Shown here: piece after piece, positions 49,951 to 59,842 of the stretch | Layout of the letters: every line of letters starts with the position of its first letter | Numbering within the stretch: position 1 is the stretch's first letter | Source of the DNA: Lutimaribacter salitolerans | Lineage (GTDB): Bacteria > Pseudomonadota > Alphaproteobacteria > Rhodobacterales > Rhodobacteraceae | Reading direction: 5' to 3' | Assembly: GCF_042677865.1 (NCBI RefSeq) | Contig: NZ_JBHUDD010000059.1 | Coordinates: forward strand, 186,001 to 250,000 | DNA: 64,000 bases | Notes under the pieces: generated by a model | Told to the model about the DNA's origin: nothing | What the model saw: the letters and a program-made list of their open reading frames with translations, nothing else | The model's database searches: none | Program-made: the position numbers and the translations under genes

Positions 49951-50745
49951 TCAGCCGGACTCGCCCGCAAAGAACCTGCGGGCCTCGGGGCTGGTCGCGT
50001 GATCGAATATCTGCGTGACCGGCCCGATTTCCTTGAGCGCCCCAAGGTGAAAGAACGCCACGCGGTCGGCGATGCGTCGGGCCTCCATCATCGAATGGGT
50101 GATGATGATGATCGAATGATCCACGCGCAGTCCGGTCAGCAACTCTTCGATCTTGGCAGTGGCGATCGGGTCGATCGACCCGGTGGGTTCGTCCATCAGC
50201 AAGACCTCGGGCTGGGTCGACAGCGCGCGCGCGATGCACAGCCGCTGCTGCTGGCCACCGGACAGGTCATTGCCCTTTGCCTTGTGCAGGATGTCCTTCA
50301 CCTCGTCCCACAAATGGGCGCGGCGCAGGCAGTCTTCGACATGGGCGGCCATGTCGGCCTTGGTCTGCATCAGCCCGTGAATGCGCGGCCCATAGGACAC
50401 ATTGTGCCAGATCGTCGTCGGAAAGGGGTTGGGTTTCTGCGCGACCCAGCCAAAGCGCCGGCGATGCAGGGGCGGGTCGATGTCGGGGTCATGGATATCG
50501 GTGCCCTGCATCTGCACCGATCCGGTGATCCGCACCCCGGGCGTGTGGTCGTGCATCCGGTTCAGCACCTTCAGCGCCGTTGACTTGCCACAGCCCGATG
50601 GTCCGACAAAGGCCAGGATTTCCGAAGGGTAAAGGTCGAACGACACATCCTTCAGGGCATGGGTATCCTCGTACCACAGGTTCAGCCCGGCGATTTCCAT
50701 GATCGGGGCGTTGTTGGAATTGCTAACGGTGGCTGAGTGCTGCAT
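49951..50745 (-). CDS. PstB-like phosphate ABC transporter ATP-binding protein (orphan)
   Basis: A 264-residue ABC ATPase. Walker A GPSGCGKST is near 48-56, Q-loop VAQKPNPFPTTIW near 101-113, NVSYGPRIHGL near 115-125, signature LSGGQQQRLCIARAL near 161-175 and Walker B VLLMDEPTGSIDP near 181-193. The YGPRIHG and NRMHD features match PstB, but PstS, PstC, PstA or PhoU are not next to it. It lies alone between the gamma-glutamyltransferase (6 bp tail to tail) and a sulfotransferase. Confidence 0.78.
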   Translation of the reverse strand: MQHSATVSNSNNAPIMEIAGLNLWYEDTHALKDVSFDLYPSEILAFVGPSGCGKSTALKVLNRMHDHTPGVRITGSVQMQGTDIHDPDIDPPLHRRRFGWVAQKPNPFPTTIWHNVSYGPRIHGLMQTKADMAAHVEDCLRRAHLWDEVKDILHKAKGNDLSGGQQQRLCIARALSTQPEVLLMDEPTGSIDPIATAKIEELLTGLRVDHSIIIITHSMMEARRIADRVAFFHLGALKEIGPVTQIFDHATSPEARRFFAGESG

Positions 50746-50863
50746 CTTCCCCTCCTGTATCGGATGTCACGCGGAAGATGACACAGTTGGTGGCGCGCGA
50801 TTTGATCTGGATCGCGCCACGCCACATCTTCATCAAAACTTCATCGACCTGTTACAAGCCGGG

Positions 50864-51682
50864 TCATTCCCCAAGCTTGGCATGCACCTCGTCCAGGTCG
50901 ATCTCACCAATCGGCATCTTGTTGGACGGATCGTCAAAGTCGTATTTGAACAGCGCGAAATCGCGGTGATAGATTTCCTTGATCAGATGCATCGACAGGT
51001 CGTCAAAGTAATCCTCGACCGGGTGGGCGCGCTTGGGCCCGTGCCCTTCGGATTCGTTGAAGCGCGGGATTGTTTTCAGATCGACCTTTTTCGGTGTCTT
51101 GATCGATTTCAGAACCTCGCCCATCCCGTCGTTGAACTGTTCGGTCCAGAAGATGCGGTCATACCGCCCGCCGTTCTGGATAAAGGTGCTGACATGTCCC
51201 GACATGGCCGACCAGTGAATGTCAGGCTCCATCGGGCGGCGCCAGCGGATGGTGTCGCGGGTGAACAGCAGGAACCGGCGGAACGATTTGATCTGGTCGA
51301 ACTCGAACCCGTCCTCGGGCGCGCCCACCTCGATCCCGTATTTCTGGATCAACAGCGGCACAAGGTTCCCGCGATAACGTTTGCCGTTGCGCTGGATGCC
51401 GCAGATCTTGTCAAAGAACGACGACAGGATGCGCGTATAGGGGTTGCGCACGCAGGTGAACGCATAGGATTTATGCGCCTTTACGTTTTGTTCGATCAGG
51501 GGCTGGCTGTCTTCGATCGCCCATTTGTGCAGGCCACTGGTGGCGTCATGGATGTCGCCATCGAAGAATGCGCCGTGGTCCGAATAGTACATGATCTGCC
51601 CGATGGTCGAGCAGGCGCATTTCGGAACGACGCGATAGACCACGCTTTCGCTTTCCGTCATCCAGGTTCCCGGGAAACCCAT
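50864..51682 (-). CDS. Family 2 (carbohydrate) sulfotransferase
   Basis: A 272-residue enzyme of the sulfotransferase family 2 type. The PAPS 5'-phosphosulfate loop VVPKCACSTIG is near 18-28 and the 3'-phosphate motif FTCVRNPYTRILSSFF near 75-90. These are the marks of eukaryote-like carbohydrate sulfotransferases (chondroitin/heparan/HNK-1 type). It would sulfate a glycan, most likely a surface polysaccharide. Start ATG 51682 is chosen for its AGGGG site. It is divergent from the beta-1,6-GlcNAc transferase-like gene across 145 bp of A/T-rich DNA. Confidence 0.82.
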   Translation of the reverse strand: MGFPGTWMTESESVVYRVVPKCACSTIGQIMYYSDHGAFFDGDIHDATSGLHKWAIEDSQPLIEQNVKAHKSYAFTCVRNPYTRILSSFFDKICGIQRNGKRYRGNLVPLLIQKYGIEVGAPEDGFEFDQIKSFRRFLLFTRDTIRWRRPMEPDIHWSAMSGHVSTFIQNGGRYDRIFWTEQFNDGMGEVLKSIKTPKKVDLKTIPRFNESEGHGPKRAHPVEDYFDDLSMHLIKEIYHRDFALFKYDFDDPSNKMPIGEIDLDEVHAKLGE

Positions 51683-51827
51683 CTTGCCCCTAGCCTCCAA
51701 ACTGTGCGCCTTGTTTTACGGCGCGTTCTGGCGCATGTGAAAAAACGGATATCGACTGTTTATTCAATGCGACTTCATCTTTATCTAGATACTGTGACCC
51801 CGTAAACAGAGGCTTTCACCCACCCGC

Positions 51828-53405
51828 ATGGCCCGTATCGCCTTCATACTTTTGTGCCACAAGGACCCCGAGGCCATCATCCGGCAGGCCGAACGGTTGA
51901 CCGCGGCGGGCGACTACATGTCGATCCATTTTGACGCGCGCGCCAAGCCTTCGCATTTTCAGCAGATACGCACCGCGTTGAAGGACAACCCCAACGTCGT
52001 CTTTGCCCGCAAGCGTATCAGATGCGGCTGGGGGGAATGGAGCCTTGTTCAGGCCACGCTGAATGCCGTGGAAACGGCGGTGCACGCGTTTCCCCGTGCC
52101 ACGCATTTCTACATGCTGTCGGGCGATTGCATGGCGATCAAGACGGCGGAATACGCCCACGAGTTCCTCGACAGCGAGGATTGCGACTACGTCGAAAGCT
52201 TCGACTACTTTGACAGCGACTGGATCAAGACCGGCTGGAAAGAAGAGCGGCTGATCTATCGGCACTGGTTCAACGAACGCACCCAGAAACGCCGGTTCTA
52301 CGGCATGTTCGAACTTCAGAAACGGCTGGGCCTGACCCGCGAGATTCCGCAGGACATCCAGGTGATGATCGGCAGCCAGTGGTGGTGCCTGCGCCGCCGC
52401 ACGATCGAATGGATACTGGAGTTCACCCGGCAACGTCGCGACGTGATGCGGTTCTTCCGCACCACATGGATCCCCGACGAGACGTTTTTTCAGACCCTCG
52501 TGCGCCACCTTGTCCCCGAGGACGAGATCAGGACCCGCACCCTGACATTCCTGCTGTTCACCGATTACGGCATGCCGGTCGTATTTTACAACGACCATTA
52601 TGACATGCTGCTGTCGCAGGATTTCCTGTTCGCGCGCAAGATCAGCCCCGAGGCGCGCGAGCTCAAGGCGCGGCTGGGCGCGCTCTATGCTTCCGAGGAT
52701 GTCGAGTTCAAGATTTCCAACGAGGGGCGCAGCCTGTTCAAGTTCCTGTCGGGGCGCGGGCGGATCGGGCGGCGCTTTGCCACGCGGTTCTGGGAAACGG
52801 AATCGACGCTGGGCCGCGAACGCGAGCTGATGATCATCGTGTGCAAGAAATGGCACGTCGCCAAGCGCCTGCTGGCCAAGATCCGGCAGGTCACCAACAT
52901 TCCGGCGATCGAATACCTGTTCAACGAGGAAAGCACCCCGATCCCGGATCTGGGAGGCATCCAGTCGACCCTAGGCAAACGCACGCGCCACCGCCGCGCG
53001 CTGATGCGGATGCTGTTCGATTACTACGAAACCGACCGGCTGATCGTCTGCATGGACCCCAACAATATCGACCTTTTGCATGATTTCTGCGGGGACAGAT
53101 CGGTCACCAGGCTGCTCGAGGTGCAGTGCGGCTTTACCGATGATTACCTGATCGGCCATGCCAAGCGGGTTGGGCTGGCAGGCGACCAGACCCCGCGCGA
53201 AACGCTGGAACGGCTGTTGCCGACGATCCGTCAGGACATCACCTTTGAAATCGACCGTATCCGCGATGCCGATTTCGAAAACCACCACCGCATCCGCGAG
53301 TCCGACAGCCCCTACGACAACGCCGACCGCATTGCGCGCTTTCTGACGATCCCCGAGGACAAGGCGCTTGAAATCGCCCAGACCGACCATCTTTTTGCCG
53401 ATTGA
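51828..53405 (+). CDS. Core-2/I-branching-type beta-1,6-N-acetylglucosaminyltransferase with extra C-terminal domain
   Basis: A 525-residue protein. Residues 1-270 match the GT14 core-2/I-branching fold: FILLCHKDPEAI near 6-17, HFDARAKP near 34-41, RIRCGWGEWSLVQATL near 63-78, FYMLSGDCMAIKT near 93-105, and WWCLRRRTIEWIL near 185-197 and TTWIPDETFFQTLVR near 217-231. Residues 270-525 form a second region I cannot place in a known catalytic family; it is charged, with TLGKRTRHRRALM near 381-393 and a late helical section. It shares a divergent promoter with the sulfotransferase, and the HIT gene follows 8 bp later. Confidence 0.8.
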   Translation: MARIAFILLCHKDPEAIIRQAERLTAAGDYMSIHFDARAKPSHFQQIRTALKDNPNVVFARKRIRCGWGEWSLVQATLNAVETAVHAFPRATHFYMLSGDCMAIKTAEYAHEFLDSEDCDYVESFDYFDSDWIKTGWKEERLIYRHWFNERTQKRRFYGMFELQKRLGLTREIPQDIQVMIGSQWWCLRRRTIEWILEFTRQRRDVMRFFRTTWIPDETFFQTLVRHLVPEDEIRTRTLTFLLFTDYGMPVVFYNDHYDMLLSQDFLFARKISPEARELKARLGALYASEDVEFKISNEGRSLFKFLSGRGRIGRRFATRFWETESTLGRERELMIIVCKKWHVAKRLLAKIRQVTNIPAIEYLFNEESTPIPDLGGIQSTLGKRTRHRRALMRMLFDYYETDRLIVCMDPNNIDLLHDFCGDRSVTRLLEVQCGFTDDYLIGHAKRVGLAGDQTPRETLERLLPTIRQDITFEIDRIRDADFENHHRIRESDSPYDNADRIARFLTIPEDKALEIAQTDHLFAD

Positions 53406-53413
53406 GGTGCCAA

Positions 53414-53797
53414 ATGGCCTATGCCTATGACGACCAGAACATCTTTGCCAAGATCCTGCGCGGCGAGATTCCCAACAGCACGGTTCTGGAAACCGACCAC
53501 ACGCTGGCCTTCAACGATATCCAGCCGCAGGCCCCGGTGCATGTGCTGGTGATCCCCAAGGGCGCGTATGTGAATCACGATCACTTCGCGGCCGAAGCCT
53601 CGGATGCGGAAATCGCCGATTACACCCGCGCCATCGGGCAGGTGTGCCAGATGGTCAGCGTCACGCCCGGTGCGGGCGATGGCGGCTATCGCCTGATTTC
53701 AAACGCGGGCGACGCCGGAGTGCAAGAGGTGCCGCACCTGCATGTGCATGTGCTGGGCGGCCGCGTGCTGGGCCGGATGCTGGAAAAGGCGGATTAA
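53414..53797 (+). CDS. HIT-domain (HINT-type) purine nucleoside phosphoramidase
   Basis: A 127-residue protein. The start AYDDQNIFAKILRGEIPNS near 4-22 and the histidine triad HLHVHVLGG near 109-117 are diagnostic of HINT proteins, which hydrolyse AMP-N-linked or acyl-adenylate compounds. It follows the glycosyltransferase closely and may be co-transcribed. Its TAA lies in TTAA, shared with the convergent uraH gene. Confidence 0.93.
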   Translation: MAYAYDDQNIFAKILRGEIPNSTVLETDHTLAFNDIQPQAPVHVLVIPKGAYVNHDHFAAEASDAEIADYTRAIGQVCQMVSVTPGAGDGGYRLISNAGDAGVQEVPHLHVHVLGGRVLGRMLEKAD

Positions 53798-54153
53798 CTG
53801 CCGCGATAGGTCGAATAGCCAAAGGGCGACAGCAGAAGCGGCACATGGTAATGCGCCTGCGCATCCGCCATGCCGAACCGGACCGGCACCTGATCCAGAA
53901 ACAGGGGCTCGCTCTGGGTCAGTGCATTGTCCCGCAGGTATTGTCCTGCGTGAAACACAAGCTCGTATACTCCGGTCGTGAACCTGTCGGCAGGCAGGAT
54001 CGGCGCATCGGTGCGGCCATCCGCATTGGTCACGGTCTCGGCAATTCTTTCTCGCGCGGTGCCGTTGAGCCGAAACAACTCGATCCGCAAACCGGCCGCA
54101 GGCACGCCGCGCGCCGTATCCAGAACATGGGTTGTCAGATAGCCATCGGGCAT
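53794..54153 (-). CDS. uraH: 5-hydroxyisourate hydrolase
   Basis: A 119-residue transthyretin-related protein. The N-terminal LTTHVLDTARGVPA near 6-19, the RIELFRL segment near 23-29 and the C-terminal FGYSTYRGS near 111-119 are family marks. It converts 5-hydroxyisourate from uric acid to OHCU, which the fused UraD domain next door decarboxylates. It is divergent from that gene over 154 bp and converges on the HIT gene with a 4 bp overlap. Confidence 0.95.
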   Translation of the reverse strand: MPDGYLTTHVLDTARGVPAAGLRIELFRLNGTARERIAETVTNADGRTDAPILPADRFTTGVYELVFHAGQYLRDNALTQSEPLFLDQVPVRFGMADAQAHYHVPLLLSPFGYSTYRGS

Positions 54154-54307
54154 GGAACGCTCCTTTTTCGGGCCAGCCTATCGAAAGGGTGGCGATTGCA
54201 CAGGCTTAATCAGGGATTGCAGTGCCGGGAAAGTGTATCAATCATTTTTTGAAAATCTTTCGCCGCGGCCGTGCCTTACAACTCGGCCAACTGAACAGGA
54301 GGCTGCG

Positions 54308-55713
54308 ATGCAGCGTTATCCGCGCAACATGATCGGATACGGGGCCAACCCGCCGGATGCGAAATGGCCCGGTGGGGCCCGCATCGCCGTGCAGTTCGTC
54401 CTGAACTACGAAGAGGGCGGCGAGAACAGCATCCTGCACGGCGATTCTGCGTCCGAGGGGTTCCTTTCCGACATCGCCGGGGCCGTGCCCTGGCCGGGGC
54501 AGCGCCACTGGAACATGGAATCAATATATGACTACGGCGCGCGCGCCGGGTTCTGGCGGCTGCACCGGCTGTTCACCGGCGCGGATATTCCCGTCACCGT
54601 CTACGGCGTCGCGACGGCGCTGGCGCGCAGCCCCGAGCAGGTCGAGGCGATGAAGGACGCAGATTGGGAAATCGCCAGTCACGGCCTGAAATGGGTCGAG
54701 CATCGCGACATGCCCGAGGATCAGGAGCGTGCCGCGATTGCCGAGGCGATCCGCCTGCACACCGAGGTCACGGGCAGCCGTCCGCGCGGCTGGTACACCG
54801 GGCGGTGCAGCGAGAACACCGTGCGCCTGGTCGCCGAAGAGGGCGGTTTCGACTATATCTCGGACACCTATGACGACGATCTGCCCCATTGGATCGAGGT
54901 GGGCGCGCGCGATCAACTGGTCATCCCCTACACGCTGGAATCCAACGACATGCGCTTTGCCACAGCACCCGGATACATCACGGGCGAGCAGTTCTTTACC
55001 TACCTGCGCGATGCCTTTGACGTGCTGTATGCCGAGGGGGAAACCGCGCCGAAAATGCTGAGCATCGGCCTGCACTGCCGCCTGATCGGTCGCCCCGGCA
55101 AGATCGCCGGGCTGCAACGGTTCATCGAGTATATCAAGGGGTTCGAGGGCGTGTGGACCCCCCGCCGCATTGACATTGCGCGCCATTGGGCCGCCACCCA
55201 TCCGCACCGCCGTAGACAGCGCCCCAGCCAGATGGATCGTGCATCCTTTGTGCATCGGTTCGGCGGCATCTTCGAACTCTCGCCCTGGATCGCGGAACGC
55301 GCCTTTGACCTGGAACTTGGGCCCGCCCACGACACTCCCGCCGGGCTGCACAACGCGCTGGCGCGCATGTTCCGCAGCGCCACATATGACGAGCGCCTGG
55401 GCGTGCTTAAGGCCCATCCCGATCTGGCGGGCAAGCTGGCCTCTGCCAGGCGCCTGACCGCCGAATCGACCGCCGAACAGGCCAGCGCGGGGCTTGATGC
55501 GTTGACCGATGACGAACGCGCGCGGTTCACCACGCTCAACACCGCCTATATTGAAAAGCACGGCTTTCCCTTCATCATCGCCGTGCGCGACCATGACAAG
55601 GCGTCGATTCTGGCCGCGTTCGAAACCCGTATCGCCAATGACACCGGGACCGAGTTCACCACCGCCTGCGCGCAGGTCGAACGCATTGCGCGGCTGCGGC
55701 TGGAGGACATGAC

Positions 55714-55717
<4 letters not shown>
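54308..55717 (+). CDS. puuE: Bifunctional allantoinase (PuuE type) / OHCU decarboxylase (UraD) fusion
   Basis: A 469-residue fusion. Residues 1-305 are a metal-independent allantoinase of the polysaccharide-deacetylase fold: RYPRNMIGYGANPPDAKWPG near 3-22, EEGGENSILHGDS near 36-48, SHGLKWVEHRDM near 124-135. Residues 310-469 are OHCU decarboxylase: FGGIFELSPWIAERAF near 319-334, KAHPDLAGKLA near 364-374, TAEQASAGLDALTDDE near 385-400 and HGFPFIIAVRDH near 419-430. The two steps convert OHCU to allantoin and then to allantoate. AGGAGG precedes ATG 54308. The stop overlaps the next start by four bases. Confidence 0.92.
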
Positions 55718-56522
<805 letters not shown>

Positions 56523-56526
<4 letters not shown>

Positions 56527-57017
56527 CCACCACGCGAATCATTCACACCGAACCCCTGACCGCCAAGGCCTTCGCCCCGTTCGGCGATGTGCTGGATTGT
56601 GCGGGCGATCCCGACAGGATCATCAACGCCGGGGCCTGCGGGCGCTGGCATGACCGCGCGCGGCTGGATTTCGGCCCCGAAGGGTGTGCCGGGATCAGCG
56701 TGCTCAGCGCGCAACCGCGCAGCCTGCCCCATACCTGCGACCTGATGGAACGGCACCCCGAGGGCAGTCAGGCCTTCATCCCCATGCATCAGAACGAATG
56801 GCTGGTCATCGTCGCGCCCGATGTCGGTGGCCAGCCCGGCCAGCCGCGCGCCTTTCTGGCGGCACCGGGGCAGGGCATCAACCTGCATCGCGGCACATGG
56901 CACGGGGTGCTGACACCGCTGCACGCCCCCGGGCTGTTCGCCGTGATCGACCGCATCGGAGTGACGCCGAACCTGCACGAAGTCGCGATTGATCCGCCCT
57001 TTACCGTGATGCGCTGA
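56523..57017 (+). CDS. allA: Ureidoglycolate lyase
   Basis: A 164-residue enzyme splitting ureidoglycolate to glyoxylate and urea. Motifs: EPLTAKAFAPFGDV near 9-22, MERHPEGSQAFIPM near 76-89 and RGTWHGVLTPLH near 125-136. It starts at a GTG that overlaps the upstream stop (GTGA). It ends the intact part of the ureide operon; the transporter remnant follows after 91 bp. Confidence 0.92.
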
Positions 57018-57108
57018 CCCGTCAGGACGCGCGGCCATAACAGGTAAAAGCCATTGACCCTGTTTCCTGCCGCGCGCATCTTTCCGGCGCGTGGCAGGAG
57101 GGCGGCAG

Positions 57109-57731
57109 ATGCAGGCGAAACCGACGATTTTCACCCCTGTTCTTGTCGTGGGCTGCGCGATCATCCTGATCAGCTTTGCCGTGCGCGCGTCCTTTGGCGT
57201 GTTCCAGATTCCCATCGCGCAGGAATTCGGCTGGTTGCGGGCTGAATTCAGCCTGGCCATCGCCATTCAGAACCTTGCCTGGGGCATAGGCCAGCCAATA
57301 TCGCGGGCACGCTGACGGCGGGTTGGCTGGGCAAGCGGTATTCCAAGAAATACCTGCTGGCCGCCATCTACACCGGGCGCACCATCATTGCCGCCGCGTT
57401 CATCCTGTTTCCGATCACGCCCGCGACGGTGCTGCTGTTTTCTGTGGCGATGGGCGCGCTTTGGCTGGCGACCGTGCCGCTGACCAGCGGGCTGATCGCC
57501 CATATCTATGGCCTGCGCTACATGGGCACGCTGTATGGCATCGTGTTCTTTTCCCATCAGCTTGGCAGCTTTCTGGGCGTCTGGCTGGGCGGGCGGATGT
57601 ATGACGCCTATGGCGACTACACCGTGGTCTGGTGGATCGGTGTCGGCGTGGGCGCGTTTTCCGCCATCGTTCACCTGCCGGTGAAAGAGCGGAATATCAC
57701 CGCGCCCGCCGCCCGCCCTCAGGCCTTGTAA
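57109..57731 (+). pseudogene. MFS transporter remnant with large internal deletion and frame change
   Basis: An intact AGGAGGGCGG ribosome site and ATG 57109 begin about 64 residues with the first two membrane helices (ending AWGIGQPI). At about 57297 the sequence jumps into NIAGTLTAGWLGKRYSKKY, in another frame, and runs 144 residues to the normal C-terminus (TM helices 7 or 8 to 12). Roughly 190 residues of the middle are missing for a normal length near 400. The reading frame set by the start ends at 57315. Position suggests it was a ureide or allantoin carrier. Its last 13 bases overlap the convergent oxygenase gene. Confidence 0.8.
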
Positions 57732-58846
57732 CCCGCAGCGTTGGGCACGTTCGCGGCATTGCGTTCGCGGATCGCTGCGGCGGCGTCGTCATACAGGAAC
57801 GGCAGGAACGCATAGCGCGTGCCGCTTGTCACCTTGGCCACCGCATGCAGGAGCGAGCACGAGAATATCACCGCCGTGCCCTTGGGGGCCTTGATCCCGC
57901 GCGGATTGAACTCGGGAAAGCTGACAGCGCCGCCCTCGAACTCGTCATTCAGGTTGATCGACACGGCAAAGCGGCGATGCGCGGTGCCCAGCGTGGTGTT
58001 GTCGCGATGCGGGCGGAAATGCCCGCCCTCATCCGCCGGATAGCAGCCGACCATGTACCGCTCCATCCGGGTGCACTTGAAGTAGTGCACACGCTCGATC
58101 TGGGGCACGACCTTGCGCAGGATGCGGCTTTGGGTCTGCGAAATCAGGTCCGGGTCGGACAGCGTGAAATCGTTGCGCACCTTGAAGGACGGGTCCATCA
58201 CCGCCACGGTCTTGCCGTCCTGATCGCGCATGAAGCCCGAGCTTTCGCCGCCATGTTCGTGGTACAGCCCGACCAGATGGTCACAGAATTCAGGTTCGAA
58301 CACGTCTGGCAGCACCAGAACCGGGGCCGGCGTTTCAAAGCCAAGGAACGTCGCGGCGGGCGGGACACTGCGCAGATAGGCCAGCACCTGCTCGATGCAG
58401 CTGCCATCAGGGGTCATGGCAACCCGTTTGCGTATCGTCAGTGACGGGTCGATCACCATCCAGAACGGACGAAAGGGCGCGCTTGTATCGGTCTGCACGG
58501 GCATCGCCCCATACATGCGCGCCACCGCCATATCCGTGTCCCAGAACACACGCCGCCCGGGGATCTTGTCAGCCAGTCGGTCTTGCGCCTCGTCATCCGG
58601 CGCATTGATCACCGTGAACAGCGAGGCCTGCTCGTCATCGAAAACATCCGTCGCGGCATAGGCGGTGGCGATCATCTGCGCCATGCGCTGATCGCCAACC
58701 GTGCCCGGAAAGGCCAGCAACAACCAGCGCCCGCCGACTGAATCAAAGGTGAATTGAGGGTTGCTTTTGGTGCGCGCCTTGAACGACGGAGCGCGGTCAC
58801 CGGGCACCAGATTGCGAAAGGCAGGCTGTGCGGATTGATCTGTCAT
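57719..58846 (-). CDS. Peroxiredoxin-like domain fused to 2OG-Fe(II) oxygenase (prolyl-hydroxylase type)
   Basis: A 375-residue protein. Residues 10-165 have a thioredoxin/AhpC-like fold (LVPGDRAPSFKART near 13-26, LLLAFPGTVGDQRM near 43-56, FWDTDMAVARMYG near 98-110), but no cysteine occupies the peroxidatic site. Residues 175-375 form a 2-oxoglutarate-dependent oxygenase: iron ligands in FRPHRDN near 277-283 (His, Asp) and SLLHAVAKV near 334-342 (His), and the 2OG arginine in GTRYAFLPF near 345-353. Start ATG 58846. It overlaps the transporter remnant tail to tail. The substrate is unknown. Confidence 0.82.
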   Translation of the reverse strand: MTDQSAQPAFRNLVPGDRAPSFKARTKSNPQFTFDSVGGRWLLLAFPGTVGDQRMAQMIATAYAATDVFDDEQASLFTVINAPDDEAQDRLADKIPGRRVFWDTDMAVARMYGAMPVQTDTSAPFRPFWMVIDPSLTIRKRVAMTPDGSCIEQVLAYLRSVPPAATFLGFETPAPVLVLPDVFEPEFCDHLVGLYHEHGGESSGFMRDQDGKTVAVMDPSFKVRNDFTLSDPDLISQTQSRILRKVVPQIERVHYFKCTRMERYMVGCYPADEGGHFRPHRDNTTLGTAHRRFAVSINLNDEFEGGAVSFPEFNPRGIKAPKGTAVIFSCSLLHAVAKVTSGTRYAFLPFLYDDAAAAIRERNAANVPNAAGYKA

Positions 58847-58927
58847 CGAAAATACCCCTGTCTGCAAAATTGCAAACAGGATAGATGCGACCCACTTGCA
58901 TCGCAACAAAAACCGGACTTGCCGCGT

Positions 58928-59842
58928 TTATCTGTTGCGCCACGCGTTAAGGATGTATCGGCTGGTCATCAGGTCCAGATGCGCACCGCCGCCATTCTTG
59001 AACAGGGTGATTTCATCGTCCGAGGTACGGCAGAATTGTTCTGGTACATAATAATCCGCGACCAGATCATCGCGGGTGATGACACCCTGTTCCAGCGGAA
59101 TCCTGATCTCGCCGATATGGCCTACCGTGGTGTCAAAACTGTCGACAAAGACGCGCGTGCGGGTCAGGGCAGTGTCATCGACCTCGCGCATATCGGGGCG
59201 ATAGGCACCGATCACGTCGATATGCTGACCGGGTTGCAACCAGTCGCCGCGCAGCAGCGGCTCGGTGCTCATCGTGGCGCTGGTGATGATGTCCGCGGCG
59301 CGCACGGCGGTTTCCAGATCGTCGGCCACGGCCATGCCGGGGAACTCGGCCGCCATCTTTTCGGCATTCGCGCGCGTGCGGTTCCAGACGGTGAACCGGG
59401 CCTGCGGAAAGGCCGCACCATAGGCCTGCCGGAGCGACCGGCCCACGGTGCCCGCACCCACGATCAGGATCTCGCGGCTGTCGGGGCGGGCCAGCTTGCG
59501 CGCGGCGCAAAGGCTGTCACCGGCGGTTTTCCACTTGGTGACAAGGTGGAAATCGACCAGCGCCTCCAGCTCGCCGGTGTCATTGTCAAACAGCGTGACC
59601 GCGCCATTGACCATCGGCTTGCCGCGCCCCGGATTGCCCGGAAACACCGTGGCCGATTTCACCGCCAGCCCCATGCCGTCGATCCACGCCGCCCGGTTCA
59701 GCAGCGTGTCGGGGTCGCGATACAGGAAAATATCGTCGATCCGCGCCTTGGGCAGGCGGTGGCCTGCGTCCAGCGCATCGGTCAGGTCCAGCCAGTCCAG
59801 CAGCGCCTCGCCCTCGGCGAAGGGGATGAAGGGAACGGTCAT
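58928..59842 (-). CDS. Ornithine cyclodeaminase / mu-crystallin family dehydrogenase
   Basis: A 304-residue NAD(P)-binding protein. GMGLAVKSATVFPGNPGRGKP near 56-76 and the Rossmann motif ILIVGAGTVGRSLRQAYGAAF in parts of 124-144, with NRTRANAEKMA near 153-163, match the family, whose members include ornithine cyclodeaminase, ketimine reductase and alanine dehydrogenases. The substrate is unresolved. The ATG overlaps the HAD gene stop (ATGA), so it is co-translated with the HAD-DUF188-fghA run upstream. Confidence 0.82.
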   Translation of the reverse strand: MTVPFIPFAEGEALLDWLDLTDALDAGHRLPKARIDDIFLYRDPDTLLNRAAWIDGMGLAVKSATVFPGNPGRGKPMVNGAVTLFDNDTGELEALVDFHLVTKWKTAGDSLCAARKLARPDSREILIVGAGTVGRSLRQAYGAAFPQARFTVWNRTRANAEKMAAEFPGMAVADDLETAVRAADIITSATMSTEPLLRGDWLQPGQHIDVIGAYRPDMREVDDTALTRTRVFVDSFDTTVGHIGEIRIPLEQGVITRDDLVADYYVPEQFCRTSDDEITLFKNGGGAHLDLMTSRYILNAWRNR

